From contig NC_009513.1 of NCBI RefSeq assembly GCF_000016825.1, positions 1,930,501-1,994,500 on the forward strand: DNA of 64,000 nucleotides. The letters run 5' to 3'. The notes under the pieces are model-generated. The model did no database searches, was not told the DNA's origin, and saw nothing but the letters and a program-made list of their open reading frames with translations. A program made the position numbers and the translations under genes. Below are positions 42,387 through 50,418 of the stretch, in pieces. This DNA comes from Limosilactobacillus reuteri subsp. reuteri (GTDB lineage Bacteria > Bacillota > Bacilli > Lactobacillales > Lactobacillaceae). How positions within the stretch are numbered: the stretch's first letter is position 1; the number at the start of each line of letters is the position of its first letter.

Positions 42387-42695
42387 TTATTGCTTTTTAA
42401 GTTTCTTTAGATAGAAAAATAAGATAAACAATCCTATTACTATACATGCGACTGCTCCCGGCCATAAATCTGCCCGAATAATTAAAATAAACACGGCATA
42501 TGAGATTAGTGCTATTCCTGCTAAGAAAAAATATTGTTTCTTTAAACAATCAATCAGCCATAAGATTGCACAAAGTAAAGAAGATGTAGAAGCAACAATA
42601 TTCTTATTGTATGCATAGTATACACAAATAATGAAAAATATTAATATTGCAATTATATTCCACTTATTCTTTTTCAAAAAATCAATCAAAATCAT
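42387..42695 (-). CDS. Small four-TM membrane protein, possible immunity protein
   Basis: The 102-residue protein is almost wholly hydrophobic with four short segments separated by Lys/Asn turns (FLKKNKWN, CLKKQYF) and a basic end KKLKKQ. No family is recognised. Its second half aligns with the 64-residue ORF at 42759-42953, so the two are paralogues. Position beside fragments of a LytTR regulator and a peptide-export ABC protein suggests a bacteriocin immunity role, which is inference. Confidence 0.55.
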   Translation of the reverse strand: MILIDFLKKNKWNIIAILIFFIICVYYAYNKNIVASTSSLLCAILWLIDCLKKQYFFLAGIALISYAVFILIIRADLWPGAVACIVIGLFILFFYLKKLKKQ

Positions 42696-42758
42696 TAAAA
42701 CTCCCCATGATAGTCAAAACAACTTTTTACTCCGACTCTAACTATTCTAGAAGCCAGT

Positions 42759-42953
42759 TTAGCCTCTAAAATAAAATATAAAGAAAACTATTCCAATTAA
42801 GATCAAAATTACAGAAACTATCCATGTGCTTGGATGAACTATAAAAAGTAATAATCCATATATTATGAACAATAGTGCTTGCAGATATAAAAATTTCTTC
42901 CCTAGATTACTAATTAATAGTGAAAGTCCACAAAAGATTGACATAGATATCAT
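42759..42953 (-). CDS. Small membrane protein, N-terminally short paralogue
   Basis: The 64-residue ORF has two to three membrane segments and matches the second half of the 102-residue neighbour (LQALLFIIYGLLLFIV against AGIALISYAVFILII; VILILIGIVFFIFYF against ACIVIGLFILFFYL). The first half is missing, and the IS30 end begins about 35 bases upstream, so insertion probably cut it. No clear ribosome site precedes the ATG. Confidence 0.45.
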   Translation of the reverse strand: MISMSIFCGLSLLISNLGKKFLYLQALLFIIYGLLLFIVHPSTWIVSVILILIGIVFFIFYFRG

Positions 42954-42989
42954 GCCAAAATTGTAATCAAATATTAAATACCCCGAAAT

Positions 42990-44050
42990 GTCAATTTAAA
43001 TTAGAAAAAAGTTGAAAGCTGTTCTTCTGTGACATAACTCATGAATACTTCTAGTGGTGTACGATAATTAAGCGACTTTCGTGGGATATTGTTGCGACGG
43101 TGCATTAGCTGAGTGACTAGTTCGTTTGGTAAATGGCGAAAATCTAGCTTTTTGCTAAGACCGTCACGACGCAAGATGCCGTTATTATTTTCGTTTAACC
43201 CTCGTTGATTGGGAGCACCGACTTCCGCAAAATAGGTATGAAGATCATACTTATTGGCTATCTCTCGCCATCCAGCAAATTCTTTCCCATTATCAAAAGT
43301 AATTGATTTAACAAAGTGACGTGGCAGTTTAGCGAGCCATTGGTCAAGCTGGCAATTCACTGCTTCGTCTGTTTTATGATGAATATTAAGGACAATCATT
43401 ACTTTGGATTGTCGCTCTACTAGCGTCATTACCGCTCCGCGGTGAGCTTTACCTTGAACTGTATCAGCTTCAAAGTGTCCAAATTCATGTTGGTAATGCG
43501 GGAAATCACGATATCGTTGATAGATACTGCGTCCTAATTGGCCAGCTTTACCACGACGTTCCACATAGCCATTGGGATGGCGTTTTCCTTTCATCGGTAG
43601 CTGTTTAACGGAAAAGCCATACTGATTGCGGACAAACATGCGATAAAGGGTGCGCATACTGCAGCTAATCGGGTGCTCATCACGACCAATAATAGTATCA
43701 GGAGTCCAACCAGCCTTGATTTGCGCATGGATATAGTTAACCTCGATAGTTGGCAGTTGGGTCTGCTTCCGACCACAACGACGTTTATGACGCTGATAAG
43801 TCTGAAGATATTGGTCGATGGTTTTACCGTTATTGAGGAAACGATAAACACGATAGATGGTTTCTTGACTACGTTGAAGTAATTTAGCGGCCCGATAAGC
43901 TTTAGTGCCTTGATACCAAAAATCAGCTATGAGAGTTAATTCGCGTGTGGTAAGATGTTTATAGGTCATTGTGATTGCCTTTCTTTTGATTAGGGATACT
44001 CAAAAGTCTATCACAAATGGCTTTTTATTTTTTCTAACTTAATTTTACAA
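42990..44050 (-). mobile_element. IS30-family insertion sequence
   Basis: Terminal inverted repeats are seen as GTCAATTTAAATTAGAAAAAA at the left (about 42991-43011) and, inverted, GTAAAATTAAGTTAGAAAAAA at the right (about 44030-44050). One intact transposase gene fills the element. It has inserted into a LytTR-type regulator gene, whose 3' part continues directly beyond the right end. Confidence 0.85.
43001..43969 (-). CDS. IS30 family transposase
   Basis: The 322-residue protein has the N-terminal HTH (YKHLTTRELTLIADF, AAKLLQRSQETIYR) and the DDE core: Asp in FGHFEADTVQG, Asp in ITFDNGKEFAGW and Glu in GLNENNNGILRR. MTYKHL start and length are normal for IS30. The frame is intact, so the element may be mobile. 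Confidence 0.95.
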   Translation of the reverse strand: MTYKHLTTRELTLIADFWYQGTKAYRAAKLLQRSQETIYRVYRFLNNGKTIDQYLQTYQRHKRRCGRKQTQLPTIEVNYIHAQIKAGWTPDTIIGRDEHPISCSMRTLYRMFVRNQYGFSVKQLPMKGKRHPNGYVERRGKAGQLGRSIYQRYRDFPHYQHEFGHFEADTVQGKAHRGAVMTLVERQSKVMIVLNIHHKTDEAVNCQLDQWLAKLPRHFVKSITFDNGKEFAGWREIANKYDLHTYFAEVGAPNQRGLNENNNGILRRDGLSKKLDFRHLPNELVTQLMHRRNNIPRKSLNYRTPLEVFMSYVTEEQLSTFF

Positions 44051-44388
44051 ACGGCGATATTAAAAAAAATACATTCAGTTATAAAGTTGGTACAAGGATT
44101 ATAAATGTAAACTTCAGTAATATCCTTTATATCTCTACTACAAAATTCCCTCATAAATTAAAGATTGTTACATCTAATGGTCAAGGGGAATTCTCAGGTG
44201 ATATTAAAACAATTGAACAAAATTATCCTCTATTTTTCAAGGCTTCTCAGTCTAGCTTAATTAACTTACAAAATGTTGAAACAATTAATACTAAAAAACG
44301 GCTTATTAAGTTTTCCAACAATGATTATCTTAAGTATTCTAGAAGCAGATCTAAAGAATTAAATAATCTATATAAATCAAGTCAATAA
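44044..44388 (+). pseudogene. C-terminal fragment of a LytTR-type response regulator
   Basis: About 114 codons read FTNGDIKKNTFSYKVG, then IINVNFSNILYISTT, GEFSGDIKTIEQ, FFKASQSSLINLQNVETIN and FSNNDYLKYSRSRSKEL before a stop at 44386. This is the LytTR DNA-binding domain found in AgrA/ComE/PlnC-type regulators. The receiver domain is absent because the IS30 right end lies immediately upstream. Such regulators normally control bacteriocin or peptide-pheromone operons through paired direct repeats. Confidence 0.8.
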
Positions 44389-44419
44389 GACTGATTGTAG
44401 ATTAGCAACTCTGCAAAAA

Positions 44420-44659
44420 TTTACAAAAACTACTACTGATGGAACTACTGCACTTGATGTTTTAACAGAAGAGAAACTAATCAAAAATCTCATGGCATTA
44501 TCTTCAAAAACAATTATCTTTATTGCCCATCGTCTTTCAATAGCTCGAATTACAAATAATATTACAGTTATTGATAATGGCAAAATTGTTGAACAGGGTT
44601 CTCATGAAGAACTTCTCAAAAATAAATCGTTATATTTTAAACTTATGCAAACACAATAA
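44420..44659 (+). pseudogene. C-terminal fragment of a peptide-exporter ABC transporter
   Basis: The frame reads DGTTALDVLTEEKLIKNL, where DGTTALD corresponds to the Walker-B/D-loop DEATSALD, then TIIFIAHRLSIARI with the switch His, and VIDNGKIVEQGSHEELLK before TAA at 44657. This is the end of an exporter ATPase of the ComA/LanT bacteriocin-transporter type. The peptidase, membrane and Walker-A parts are missing. It follows the LytTR fragment on the same strand. Confidence 0.78.
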
Positions 44660-44784
44660 ATAGAGGCTGTTTTTATTCAATTTTGCATAACGATTAAGTA
44701 TTCTTAGCTTATACAATAGCCATATAATCTTTCAATATTGATTATATAATTTTCTGTCTATACTTTTTATATGGTTAACTTGTT

Positions 44785-44870
44785 TAATTATTAACCATAT
44801 TCTTATTACCTCTTTTCCCTTATTGACTTTGGCTTGAACGCCTACATCTTAAGGCAAAAGAGGCCTTTTT
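44785..44870. mobile_element. Remnant of an IS200 element (tnpA 5' end and leader)
   Basis: Bases 44808-44870 match 22221-22283 of the intact IS200 copy with about one change, including CCCTTATTGACTTTGGCTTG and the AAGGCAAAAGAGGCCTTTTT leader hairpin. The 20 bases before resemble the first tnpA codons. The rest of the element is gone; the duplicated RibD_C sequence begins directly after it. Confidence 0.85.
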
Positions 44871-44875
44871 CTAAA

Positions 44876-45234
44876 TCGTTACGAGTGAACAAATTACGAA
44901 AGATTGCCTTGATTACCTCAACAGCCAAAATATTTCATGGATCGCATCTGGGAAAGATCAAATTGATCTAGCCAAGGCAATGGAAATCCTTACTGATGAA
45001 TTCAATATTAATCGTCTAGCAATTGTTGGCGGCGGAAAAATCAACGGTGGTTTTCTTGAAGCTGGATTAGTTGATGAAATCAGCATTTTAATTGGTGCTG
45101 GTGCCGATGGGCGAACTGGTCAGCCAAGTCTTTTTGATGGCCGTCCAGAAAGCAGTCGTCCAATCGCTCTGCAATTAAAAGATGTTGCAAGTTTTGATGA
45201 TGGAGCGGTCTGGTTACGGTATTTGGTTAAGTAA
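44876..45234 (+). pseudogene. Truncated duplicate of the RibD_C-type gene
   Basis: From 44876 the sequence follows the RibD_C-type gene at a constant offset of 3061 bases to the stop codon, with scattered substitutions (for example Asp-Tyr to Asp-Cys, Arg to Ser). It encodes the last 119 residues, including LAIVGGGKINGGFLEAGL and DDGAVWLRY. The first 106 codons and start region are replaced by the IS200 remnant. An internal ATG at 44980 could start an 84-residue piece but has no ribosome site. Confidence 0.85.
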
Positions 45235-45352
45235 CTAAAATTTGAACGCATAGGGTCGTGGTAAATTACTGTGATTCTATGCGTTTATGCTTTAATTTCT
45301 TCGCAAGTTGCAAAACAAAACGCCACAGAATTTTTCTGCGACGTTTTTGTCT

Positions 45353-45679
45353 TTATATCTCATATCGATTGCGAATAAATTCTACCAGCGCTTCAATATC
45401 ACGTATTGACAATTCTCCAACAAGCCTAAAAGACACATGTTCTTTTGAAAGCTTAATAATATCTCCCACATCAATATATGACTGCTTATCAAGTCCTTCT
45501 ATTTTCCAATCCATAAGAGGAAAATAATTTTTCTTAATTCTCTCAGACTTATTTTTGTATTTGCTTGTTATTCTATAGTAAAAGACATTTTTATTTTTAT
45601 CTTCTACGATCAAAACTGGACGCCTTTTCCCATCTAAACCCCAAGATACATAAGCAGTATAAATTTGATTAGTCCTCAT
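45353..45679 (-). CDS. PemK/MazF family toxin
   Basis: The start at 45679 gives 108 residues and overlaps the antitoxin gene by 11 bases. The protein begins IYTAYVSWGLDGKRRPVLIV, the MazF/PemK start with its conserved GKRRPVLIV, followed by YYRITSKYKNKSER and DWKIEGLDKQSYIDVGDIIKLS. MazF-like toxins are sequence-specific RNases that stop growth when free. A longer start at 45694 is possible but less likely. The antitoxin is of RelB/DinJ rather than MazE type. Confidence 0.85.
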   Translation of the reverse strand: MRTNQIYTAYVSWGLDGKRRPVLIVEDKNKNVFYYRITSKYKNKSERIKKNYFPLMDWKIEGLDKQSYIDVGDIIKLSKEHVSFRLVGELSIRDIEALVEFIRNRYEI

Positions 45680-45929
45680 TAAAAAATTCCTCAAGTTCCT
45701 CTTTTGTCTTAATTTCTCGAACTGGAATTTTCTTGGATACTTCTCTTAACTCCAACTCCGCCCTTTGTCTTGATGTCAAAGAAAAACTAAGAGGTATTTT
45801 CCCTGTGGCAACTATTTGTTTATACATTCCATTTATTACAGCTGTTGGGGTTAAACCAATTTCTTTTATAATATTCTCCGCTGACTGTTTTAATTCTGGA
45901 TCAATGTTTACTTGAACTTTCGAACTCAT
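45669..45929 (-). CDS. RelB/DinJ family antitoxin
   Basis: The ATG at 45929 follows GAGGTG. The 86-residue protein opens VQVNIDPELKQSAENIIKEIGLTPTAVINGMYKQIV, a ribbon-helix-helix domain typical of RelB/DinJ, and ends in an acidic toxin-binding tail (TKEELEEFFNED). It should bind and neutralise the overlapping toxin and repress the operon through the inverted repeats at 45930-45990. Confidence 0.87.
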   Translation of the reverse strand: MSSKVQVNIDPELKQSAENIIKEIGLTPTAVINGMYKQIVATGKIPLSFSLTSRQRAELELREVSKKIPVREIKTKEELEEFFNED

Positions 45930-45990
45930 TATAATCACCTCATGATCATATAATAACATATTGTGATTATAAATAATAATGGTTATTATG
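45930..45990. promoter_or_regulatory. Operator region of the toxin-antitoxin operon
   Basis: Two interleaved inverted repeats: TATAATCAC (45930-45938) with GTGATTATA (45963-45971), and TATAATAAC (about 45949-45957) with GTTATTAT (about 45982-45989). Ribbon-helix-helix antitoxins commonly bind such repeats. The rest of the gap up to 46172 shows only the promoter of the next gene. Confidence 0.55.
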
Positions 45991-46172
45991 ACATTTCCTA
46001 CTAAGTAACAAGAGCTTCGATTAAAATTTCTTCCATAAAAATATTAAGTTCGATCCCTAGTATTAATTGCAACAAGTTTTACAGAAAAAATATTGGCTCA
46101 TCTAATTGCTTAATTTGCTTTATAATTAATGTAAGCGTTTCATGACAAGTGATTTAATTAAGGAGCGAAATT

Positions 46173-46667
46173 ATGACATTAGGAACTTACCAACAAGTTA
46201 AAGATGCCCTAAAGAATTTCGGCATAACTGATTATACTGTGATTGATCACCCTGCTGCTCACACCACTGAAGAAGCTGATGCATATATCGCTGGTCACCA
46301 AGGTGTTCGAACTAAAACCATGTTTCTGAAAGGGAAGAAAAAGAATTTCTACATGGTGATTATGGATGACAAAAAACCGATGGACTTTCATGAATTTATG
46401 GCCCTAACTGGAGCTAAAAGAGTTTCAATGGCCCGACCAGAGTATCTACAAGAACAGCTTGGCTTAGCACCAGGAATTGTTTCACCATTTGGCCTGCTGA
46501 ATAATGAAGCTCATAATGTAAAGGTATATTTTGACAAGGACATTGTCGACGAACCAATTCAGACTTTCCATCCCAATGAAAATACTCATACAATTTTTAT
46601 TAAGACAGATGACCTGTTCAAATTTCTTAAGCAGATTGATTTTGAACCAGAAATTATTGATCTATAG
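46173..46667 (+). CDS. YbaK/EbsC-type aminoacyl-tRNA deacylase (PrdX-like)
   Basis: The 164-residue protein matches the Pro-tRNA deacylase group: VIDHPAAHTTEEADAYIAGHQGVRTKTMFLKGKKKNFYMVIM, with the conserved Lys in FLKGKK, and LAPGIVSPFGLLNN plus a hydrophobic C-terminus. It hydrolyses misacylated tRNA, typically Ala-tRNA-Pro. The ATG follows AAGGAGCG. The quinol monooxygenase-like gene follows after 19 bases, so the two share a transcript. Confidence 0.88.
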   Translation: MTLGTYQQVKDALKNFGITDYTVIDHPAAHTTEEADAYIAGHQGVRTKTMFLKGKKKNFYMVIMDDKKPMDFHEFMALTGAKRVSMARPEYLQEQLGLAPGIVSPFGLLNNEAHNVKVYFDKDIVDEPIQTFHPNENTHTIFIKTDDLFKFLKQIDFEPEIIDL

Positions 46668-46686
46668 AAAAATAGGAGGAATAACC

Positions 46687-47013
46687 ATGAGTTTTACAAT
46701 GAATCTTTACTACACTGGTGAGGGTGATAATGCTAAAAAGTTTGCCCAGGAAATGGAAGAGCGGGGAATTGCGGATCAAATTCGTCAACAACCTGGTAAT
46801 CTAAAATACGAATACTTTCAACCACTTGATGATCCCCATACGATTCTTTTAATTGACACCTGGGAAAGTCAAGAAGCATTAGACGCTGATCATGATTCAC
46901 CGATGATGGCGGAATTAGCTAAATTGCGTGAAAAATATAATTTACACATGCATGCAGAACGCTTTATCCCAGAAAAATTACCGGATAAGGATAATAAATT
47001 CTTGCGAAAATAA
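46687..47013 (+). CDS. Antibiotic biosynthesis monooxygenase-like (ABM) protein
   Basis: The ATG at 46687 follows AGGAGGAATAACC; the longer open frame overlaps the previous gene. The 108-residue protein has the dimeric ABM ferredoxin-like fold: MNLYYTGEGDNAKKF, NLKYEYFQPLDDPHTILLIDTWESQEALDAD and MHAERFIPE. Such proteins are quinol monooxygenases or heme-degrading enzymes in other bacteria; the role here is open. It ends before a terminator. Confidence 0.82.
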   Translation: MSFTMNLYYTGEGDNAKKFAQEMEERGIADQIRQQPGNLKYEYFQPLDDPHTILLIDTWESQEALDADHDSPMMAELAKLREKYNLHMHAERFIPEKLPDKDNKFLRK

Positions 47014-47035
47014 GCAGCTATAACATCAAAAAAAT

Positions 47036-47086
47036 TCTCTAAGTCCTTTAGTTTGATGAAGACTTAGAGAATTTTTATTTAGCGAT
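47036..47086. terminator. Bidirectional terminator
   Basis: AAATTCTCTAAGTC pairs with GACTTAGAGAATTTTTATTT, between the ABM gene and the convergent serine hydrolase gene. Confidence 0.8.
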
Positions 47087-48109
47087 TTAGTGTTCCATAT
47101 AATTATGGAGAATATCATCCGACGTTGCCTTTAATTTTAGATAATCGATATTATTAGAGAATAGCATAATCATTCGTTTTGTCTTGTAATCAGCGACAAA
47201 GCAACTGTTATATCCAGGAATACTCCCATTTGCGCGAATAACGTCCCCATCAAAGTAGACTCCACCAAAATAGGCAACTTCTTGATGCTGCGCCTGTTGG
47301 TAGTATTCATTGATCATTTTGGGATCTTTCAGCACCTCATTATATACAAACTTCCAGTAATCATTTGGCGATATAAAAAGGTTCCCTGCTCCAAAGTCTG
47401 AGGAGGTCGTTACAGTTACCCGGTGCCAATCAACTGTTGGATCCATAGGTTGTGGAATTTCCTTTTTTGAAACTTCAGAAAAGTCTTTAATTTGGTGAAG
47501 ATGGAGCGGTTTAGCAAAGTTTTTTCGAATATAGGTATTATAGCTTTGATGCGTTTGCTTACTAATAATGGCTGCCAAGATTTCATAATCAACATCTTGA
47601 TAATCCCATGTATGCGTATGATCATACTTGAGATGTTTAAGCATATAAGCAATTTGGGCTTTTTGGCCTCTAAGTGGTTCAAATGGACGATCATTATTAA
47701 TCAAGCCACTGGTATGGTTCATTAATTCCCGAATTGTAATCTCTTTACTACCGTCAATCTGCGGGTAATACTTACTTAGCGAAGTGTCCCAATCTAATTG
47801 CTTTTTTTGCCTTAATTGGTAGACAGCGGTTCCCGTTACAATCTTTTGAAGCGATGCCGTGGGAAATAGTCGATCCGCCTTTACGATTTGATCCTTATTC
47901 GTGGTTTCATTATTCTCAATGGTAACTGGCTTCCCATCTTTGCCATTAACTAGCATCACCCCATTAATATGATGGTTCTTCATATAATCTTGAAGTTGAT
48001 GTTGCGTTTGCTTGTCAACTACTTCTGCCTTTATCTTTGATGGCGTGGTCAATAAGAAGATGGCAAAGGAACAGAGCGTCAAAAAAATATATAAGTTAAC
48101 TTTTTTCAT
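47087..48109 (-). CDS. Secreted class C beta-lactamase-like serine hydrolase
   Basis: The 340-residue protein has a signal sequence (basic start, hydrophobic residues 8-22, possible cleavage after SKIKA). The serine-hydrolase SxxK motif is SLQK (Ser86, Lys89), followed by TIRELMNHTSGLI and a Tyr motif in WDYQDVDYEIL. It belongs to the beta-lactamase/penicillin-binding-protein-like family, with D-aminopeptidase or esterase activity in relatives. It probably acts on the cell wall outside the membrane. Substrate unknown. Confidence 0.85.
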   Translation of the reverse strand: MKKVNLYIFLTLCSFAIFLLTTPSKIKAEVVDKQTQHQLQDYMKNHHINGVMLVNGKDGKPVTIENNETTNKDQIVKADRLFPTASLQKIVTGTAVYQLRQKKQLDWDTSLSKYYPQIDGSKEITIRELMNHTSGLINNDRPFEPLRGQKAQIAYMLKHLKYDHTHTWDYQDVDYEILAAIISKQTHQSYNTYIRKNFAKPLHLHQIKDFSEVSKKEIPQPMDPTVDWHRVTVTTSSDFGAGNLFISPNDYWKFVYNEVLKDPKMINEYYQQAQHQEVAYFGGVYFDGDVIRANGSIPGYNSCFVADYKTKRMIMLFSNNIDYLKLKATSDDILHNYMEH

Positions 48110-48285
48110 AATTATAAGTATCCCTTCCAGGCATCCGTTTTCAAAAAATATCTACCTGTATTATACAAATTTTATGCCTCATCTTACAAAGCAGAACAAA
48201 AATCTGATTTTTCTTGCTAGAACACTTTAAATTCATTCGATTTATGTTAAAATTCTAACGTCAATAAATAAAAACCGCAAAAACA

Positions 48286-48306
48286 GTTCGTAAATGACGA
48301 ACATTA
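48286..48306 (+). promoter_or_regulatory. Possible PurR box before hpt
   Basis: GTTCGTAAATGACGAAC (48286-48302) is a perfect inverted repeat, and GACGAACATTAT resembles the Gram-positive PurBox core (CGAAC with flanking A/T). It lies between the TTAAAAT -10 and the hpt start. PurR binding is inferred. Confidence 0.4.
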
Positions 48307-48322
48307 TCAAGGGAGAGCTAGA

Positions 48323-48859
48323 ATGAATAACGACGTCGAAAAAGTTTTATATACTCAAGATCAAGTCAACCAACGCTTAGATGAACTTGCCAATACCCTT
48401 ACTGAAAAATACCAAGATGAATTTCCAGTTTTAGTTTCCGTAATGACAGGAGCAATGATTTTCACTAGTGAAATGATGAAGCGCCTTAATTTCAAGCTAA
48501 ACGTTGATTATGTCGATGTCTCTAGTTATGAAGAAAGTTCAGAATCCACTGGAAAAGTTAAATTAATTCAAGATCTTTCCCACGATATTAAGGATCGACC
48601 AGTTATTATTATGGAAGACATTATTGATACTGGCCATACATTAAAGTATCTCGCTGATCTTTTCGCTGATCGTGGCGCGAAGAGTATTGAAATCTGTTCC
48701 TTACTCGATAAGCCAGACCGTCGTGAAGTTGATGTTGAAGCCGATTACGTTGGCTTTAAAGTACCAAATGAATTTATTGTCGGATACGGCTTAGACTTTA
48801 ATGGACTTTACCGTAATCTTCCATTCGTGGGCGTCCTAAAACGTTCCGTATATGAATAA
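48323..48859 (+). CDS. hpt: Hypoxanthine phosphoribosyltransferase
   Basis: The 178-residue protein has the PRTase PRPP-binding motif IIMEDIIDTGHTLKYL, VSVMTGAMIFTSEMMKRL near residue 46 and the base-binding VGFKVPNEFIVGYGLDF. It converts hypoxanthine (and guanine) to IMP/GMP in purine salvage. The ATG follows AAGGGAGAG. It is single, with a hairpin terminator at about 48865-48903. Confidence 0.93.
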   Translation: MNNDVEKVLYTQDQVNQRLDELANTLTEKYQDEFPVLVSVMTGAMIFTSEMMKRLNFKLNVDYVDVSSYEESSESTGKVKLIQDLSHDIKDRPVIIMEDIIDTGHTLKYLADLFADRGAKSIEICSLLDKPDRREVDVEADYVGFKVPNEFIVGYGLDFNGLYRNLPFVGVLKRSVYE

Positions 48860-48864
48860 TAGTT

Positions 48865-48905
48865 AAAGGCTGAGAGAAAATGTTATTTCTTTCAGCTTTC
48901 TTTTT
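48865..48905 (+). terminator. Terminator of hpt
   Basis: AAAGGCTGAGAGAAA pairs with TTTCTTTCAGCTTTC, followed by TTTTT. Confidence 0.7.
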
Positions 48906-48989
48906 GGCTTTAAACACTTAAACGCGATATAGTACAGTTAGGCTAATAAAATTGATAATAATTGATTTTTGGTAAAGGAGGGGTAATCG

Positions 48990-49667
48990 TTGCTTAGGCT
49001 GGATTGGTGTTTACGGATGCTCATGGCTGCCTTGTGCGGTGGAATCATTGGGTTTGAGCGAAAAAGCAAGGCTAAAATGGCGGGAATTCGGACCCATGCC
49101 TTAATTGCGGTAGGGGCAGCAATGGTCATGATTATTTCTAAGTATGGCTTTTTTGATTTACTGAAAGTTACCCATAGTAATTGGAACGTCGACCCATCAC
49201 GGATTGCCGCTCAAGTTGTTAGCGGGATTGGTTTTTTAGGCGCTGGGACAATCATTAATCGTCATGATCAAATAATTGATGGCTTAACCACGGCAGCTGG
49301 AATTTGGGTTACCGGCGCAATCGGTCTTGCCTATGGTAGTGGTTTATACAGTATTGGGATTATCGGCACCTGTTGCGTTCTTTTAGCAGAAGTTATCGGA
49401 AAATATCTAGATCAGTTTGCACTCAGACAAGGTAAAGGATTTTCCTGCTTTATTCAATTAGAAGGAAATACTGATGATTTGCATGCACTTATCACTCAGT
49501 TAAACAAAAAATATTTTGAAGTTCCGCTCAAATATTCGATCTATGATTATGGAGACGGAAAAATCTCCTGTCAACTTTATGGTGAATTAAGATCTGGCTT
49601 CAAAGCAGAAAACGTCTTTACCGATCTCACTGCGCTAGGCAACATTAAAAAAGTTGAGCTAGAATAA
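48990..49667 (+). CDS. MgtC/SapB family membrane protein
   Basis: The start is TTG at 48990, six bases after AAGGAGGGG. The 225-residue protein has four to five membrane segments in its first 140 residues with MgtC signatures: ALCGGIIGFERKSKAKMAGIRTHALIAVGAA, IAAQVVSGIGFLGAGTII and GLTTAAGIWVTGAIGLAYG. The C-terminal 80 residues form a soluble ACT-like domain. Family members relate to magnesium limitation and acid tolerance, but the mechanism is unsettled. It precedes the GyrI-like gene by 19 bases. Confidence 0.88.
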   Translation: MLRLDWCLRMLMAALCGGIIGFERKSKAKMAGIRTHALIAVGAAMVMIISKYGFFDLLKVTHSNWNVDPSRIAAQVVSGIGFLGAGTIINRHDQIIDGLTTAAGIWVTGAIGLAYGSGLYSIGIIGTCCVLLAEVIGKYLDQFALRQGKGFSCFIQLEGNTDDLHALITQLNKKYFEVPLKYSIYDYGDGKISCQLYGELRSGFKAENVFTDLTALGNIKKVELE

Positions 49668-49686
49668 AAACATAGGAAGTGACAAG

Positions 49687-50319
49687 ATGGCTTATAATTT
49701 CAGAAAAGAGCAGAAAGAATTATATGTCCCTGGAAAGAATCCTAGCTTAATCAATGTACCAGCGATGAAGTATCTTACTGTGCGAGGACATGGGGATCCT
49801 AATCAGGAAAATAGTGAGTATAAAAAAGCAATTGAAAAGCTCTACGCTGTTGCTTATACCATTAAAATGAGCAAAAAAGGCACCTACCAAATTCCAGATT
49901 ATTTTGATTTTGTTGTTCCCCCACTAGAAGGACTATGGTGGCAAGATGGTATCACTGGAATTGACTACGCTCACAAAGAAATGTTCAATTTCATTGCAAT
50001 GATTCGCCTTCCCGACTTTGTTACTCAAGACGTTTTTGACTGGGCAATTCAAGAGGCTAGCGAAAAAAAGCAACTTGATTTACATAACGTAGAATTCCTG
50101 TCAATGCAAGAAGGCCTCTGTGTGCAAGCACTTCATATCGGGTCATATGATGATGAACCAGCAACGATCGACAAAATACATAAGTTTATTGAGGAACATG
50201 GTTTACAAGTAGATATTAACGATGATCGCCACCATCATGAAATTTATTTATCAGATCCCCGGCGGACGAAGGTTGAAAATCTAAAAACGGTATTGCGTAT
50301 TCCGGTAAAAAACAATTAA
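49687..50319 (+). CDS. GyrI-like small-molecule-binding domain protein
   Basis: The 210-residue protein has the GyrI/BmrR C-terminal type fold: MKYLTVRGHGDPNQEN, AVAYTIKM, VVPPLEGLWW and CVQALHIGSYDDEPATI. No DNA-binding domain is attached. Related proteins bind or hydrolyse small cationic or electrophilic compounds. It follows the MgtC-like gene closely and ends at a terminator (about 50346-50388), so the two are probably an operon. Confidence 0.82.
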   Translation: MAYNFRKEQKELYVPGKNPSLINVPAMKYLTVRGHGDPNQENSEYKKAIEKLYAVAYTIKMSKKGTYQIPDYFDFVVPPLEGLWWQDGITGIDYAHKEMFNFIAMIRLPDFVTQDVFDWAIQEASEKKQLDLHNVEFLSMQEGLCVQALHIGSYDDEPATIDKIHKFIEEHGLQVDINDDRHHHEIYLSDPRRTKVENLKTVLRIPVKNN

Positions 50320-50345
50320 AAACACTATTAATAGGTGAACAAAAA

Positions 50346-50390
50346 AAGCATCAGAAGTTATAACTACGACTTCTGGTGCCTTTTATGCTA
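50346..50390. terminator. Rho-independent terminator
   Basis: GCATCAGAAGT pairs with ACTTCTGGTGC, followed by CTTTTATG. Confidence 0.7.
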
Positions 50391-50418
50391 CAAATTAATT
50401 ATTTCATTCAGCTTGTAC

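Noticed and set aside
42759..42953. The 64-codon ORF as a complete independent gene
   Set aside because: It aligns only to the second half of the neighbouring 102-residue protein and lacks a ribosome site next to the IS30 end, so it is more likely a truncated paralogue; I kept it at low confidence.
44980..45234. An 84-residue functional RibD_C protein from the internal ATG
   Set aside because: The ATG corresponds to an internal Met of the intact gene and has no ribosome site; the nucleotide-binding N-terminal half is missing.
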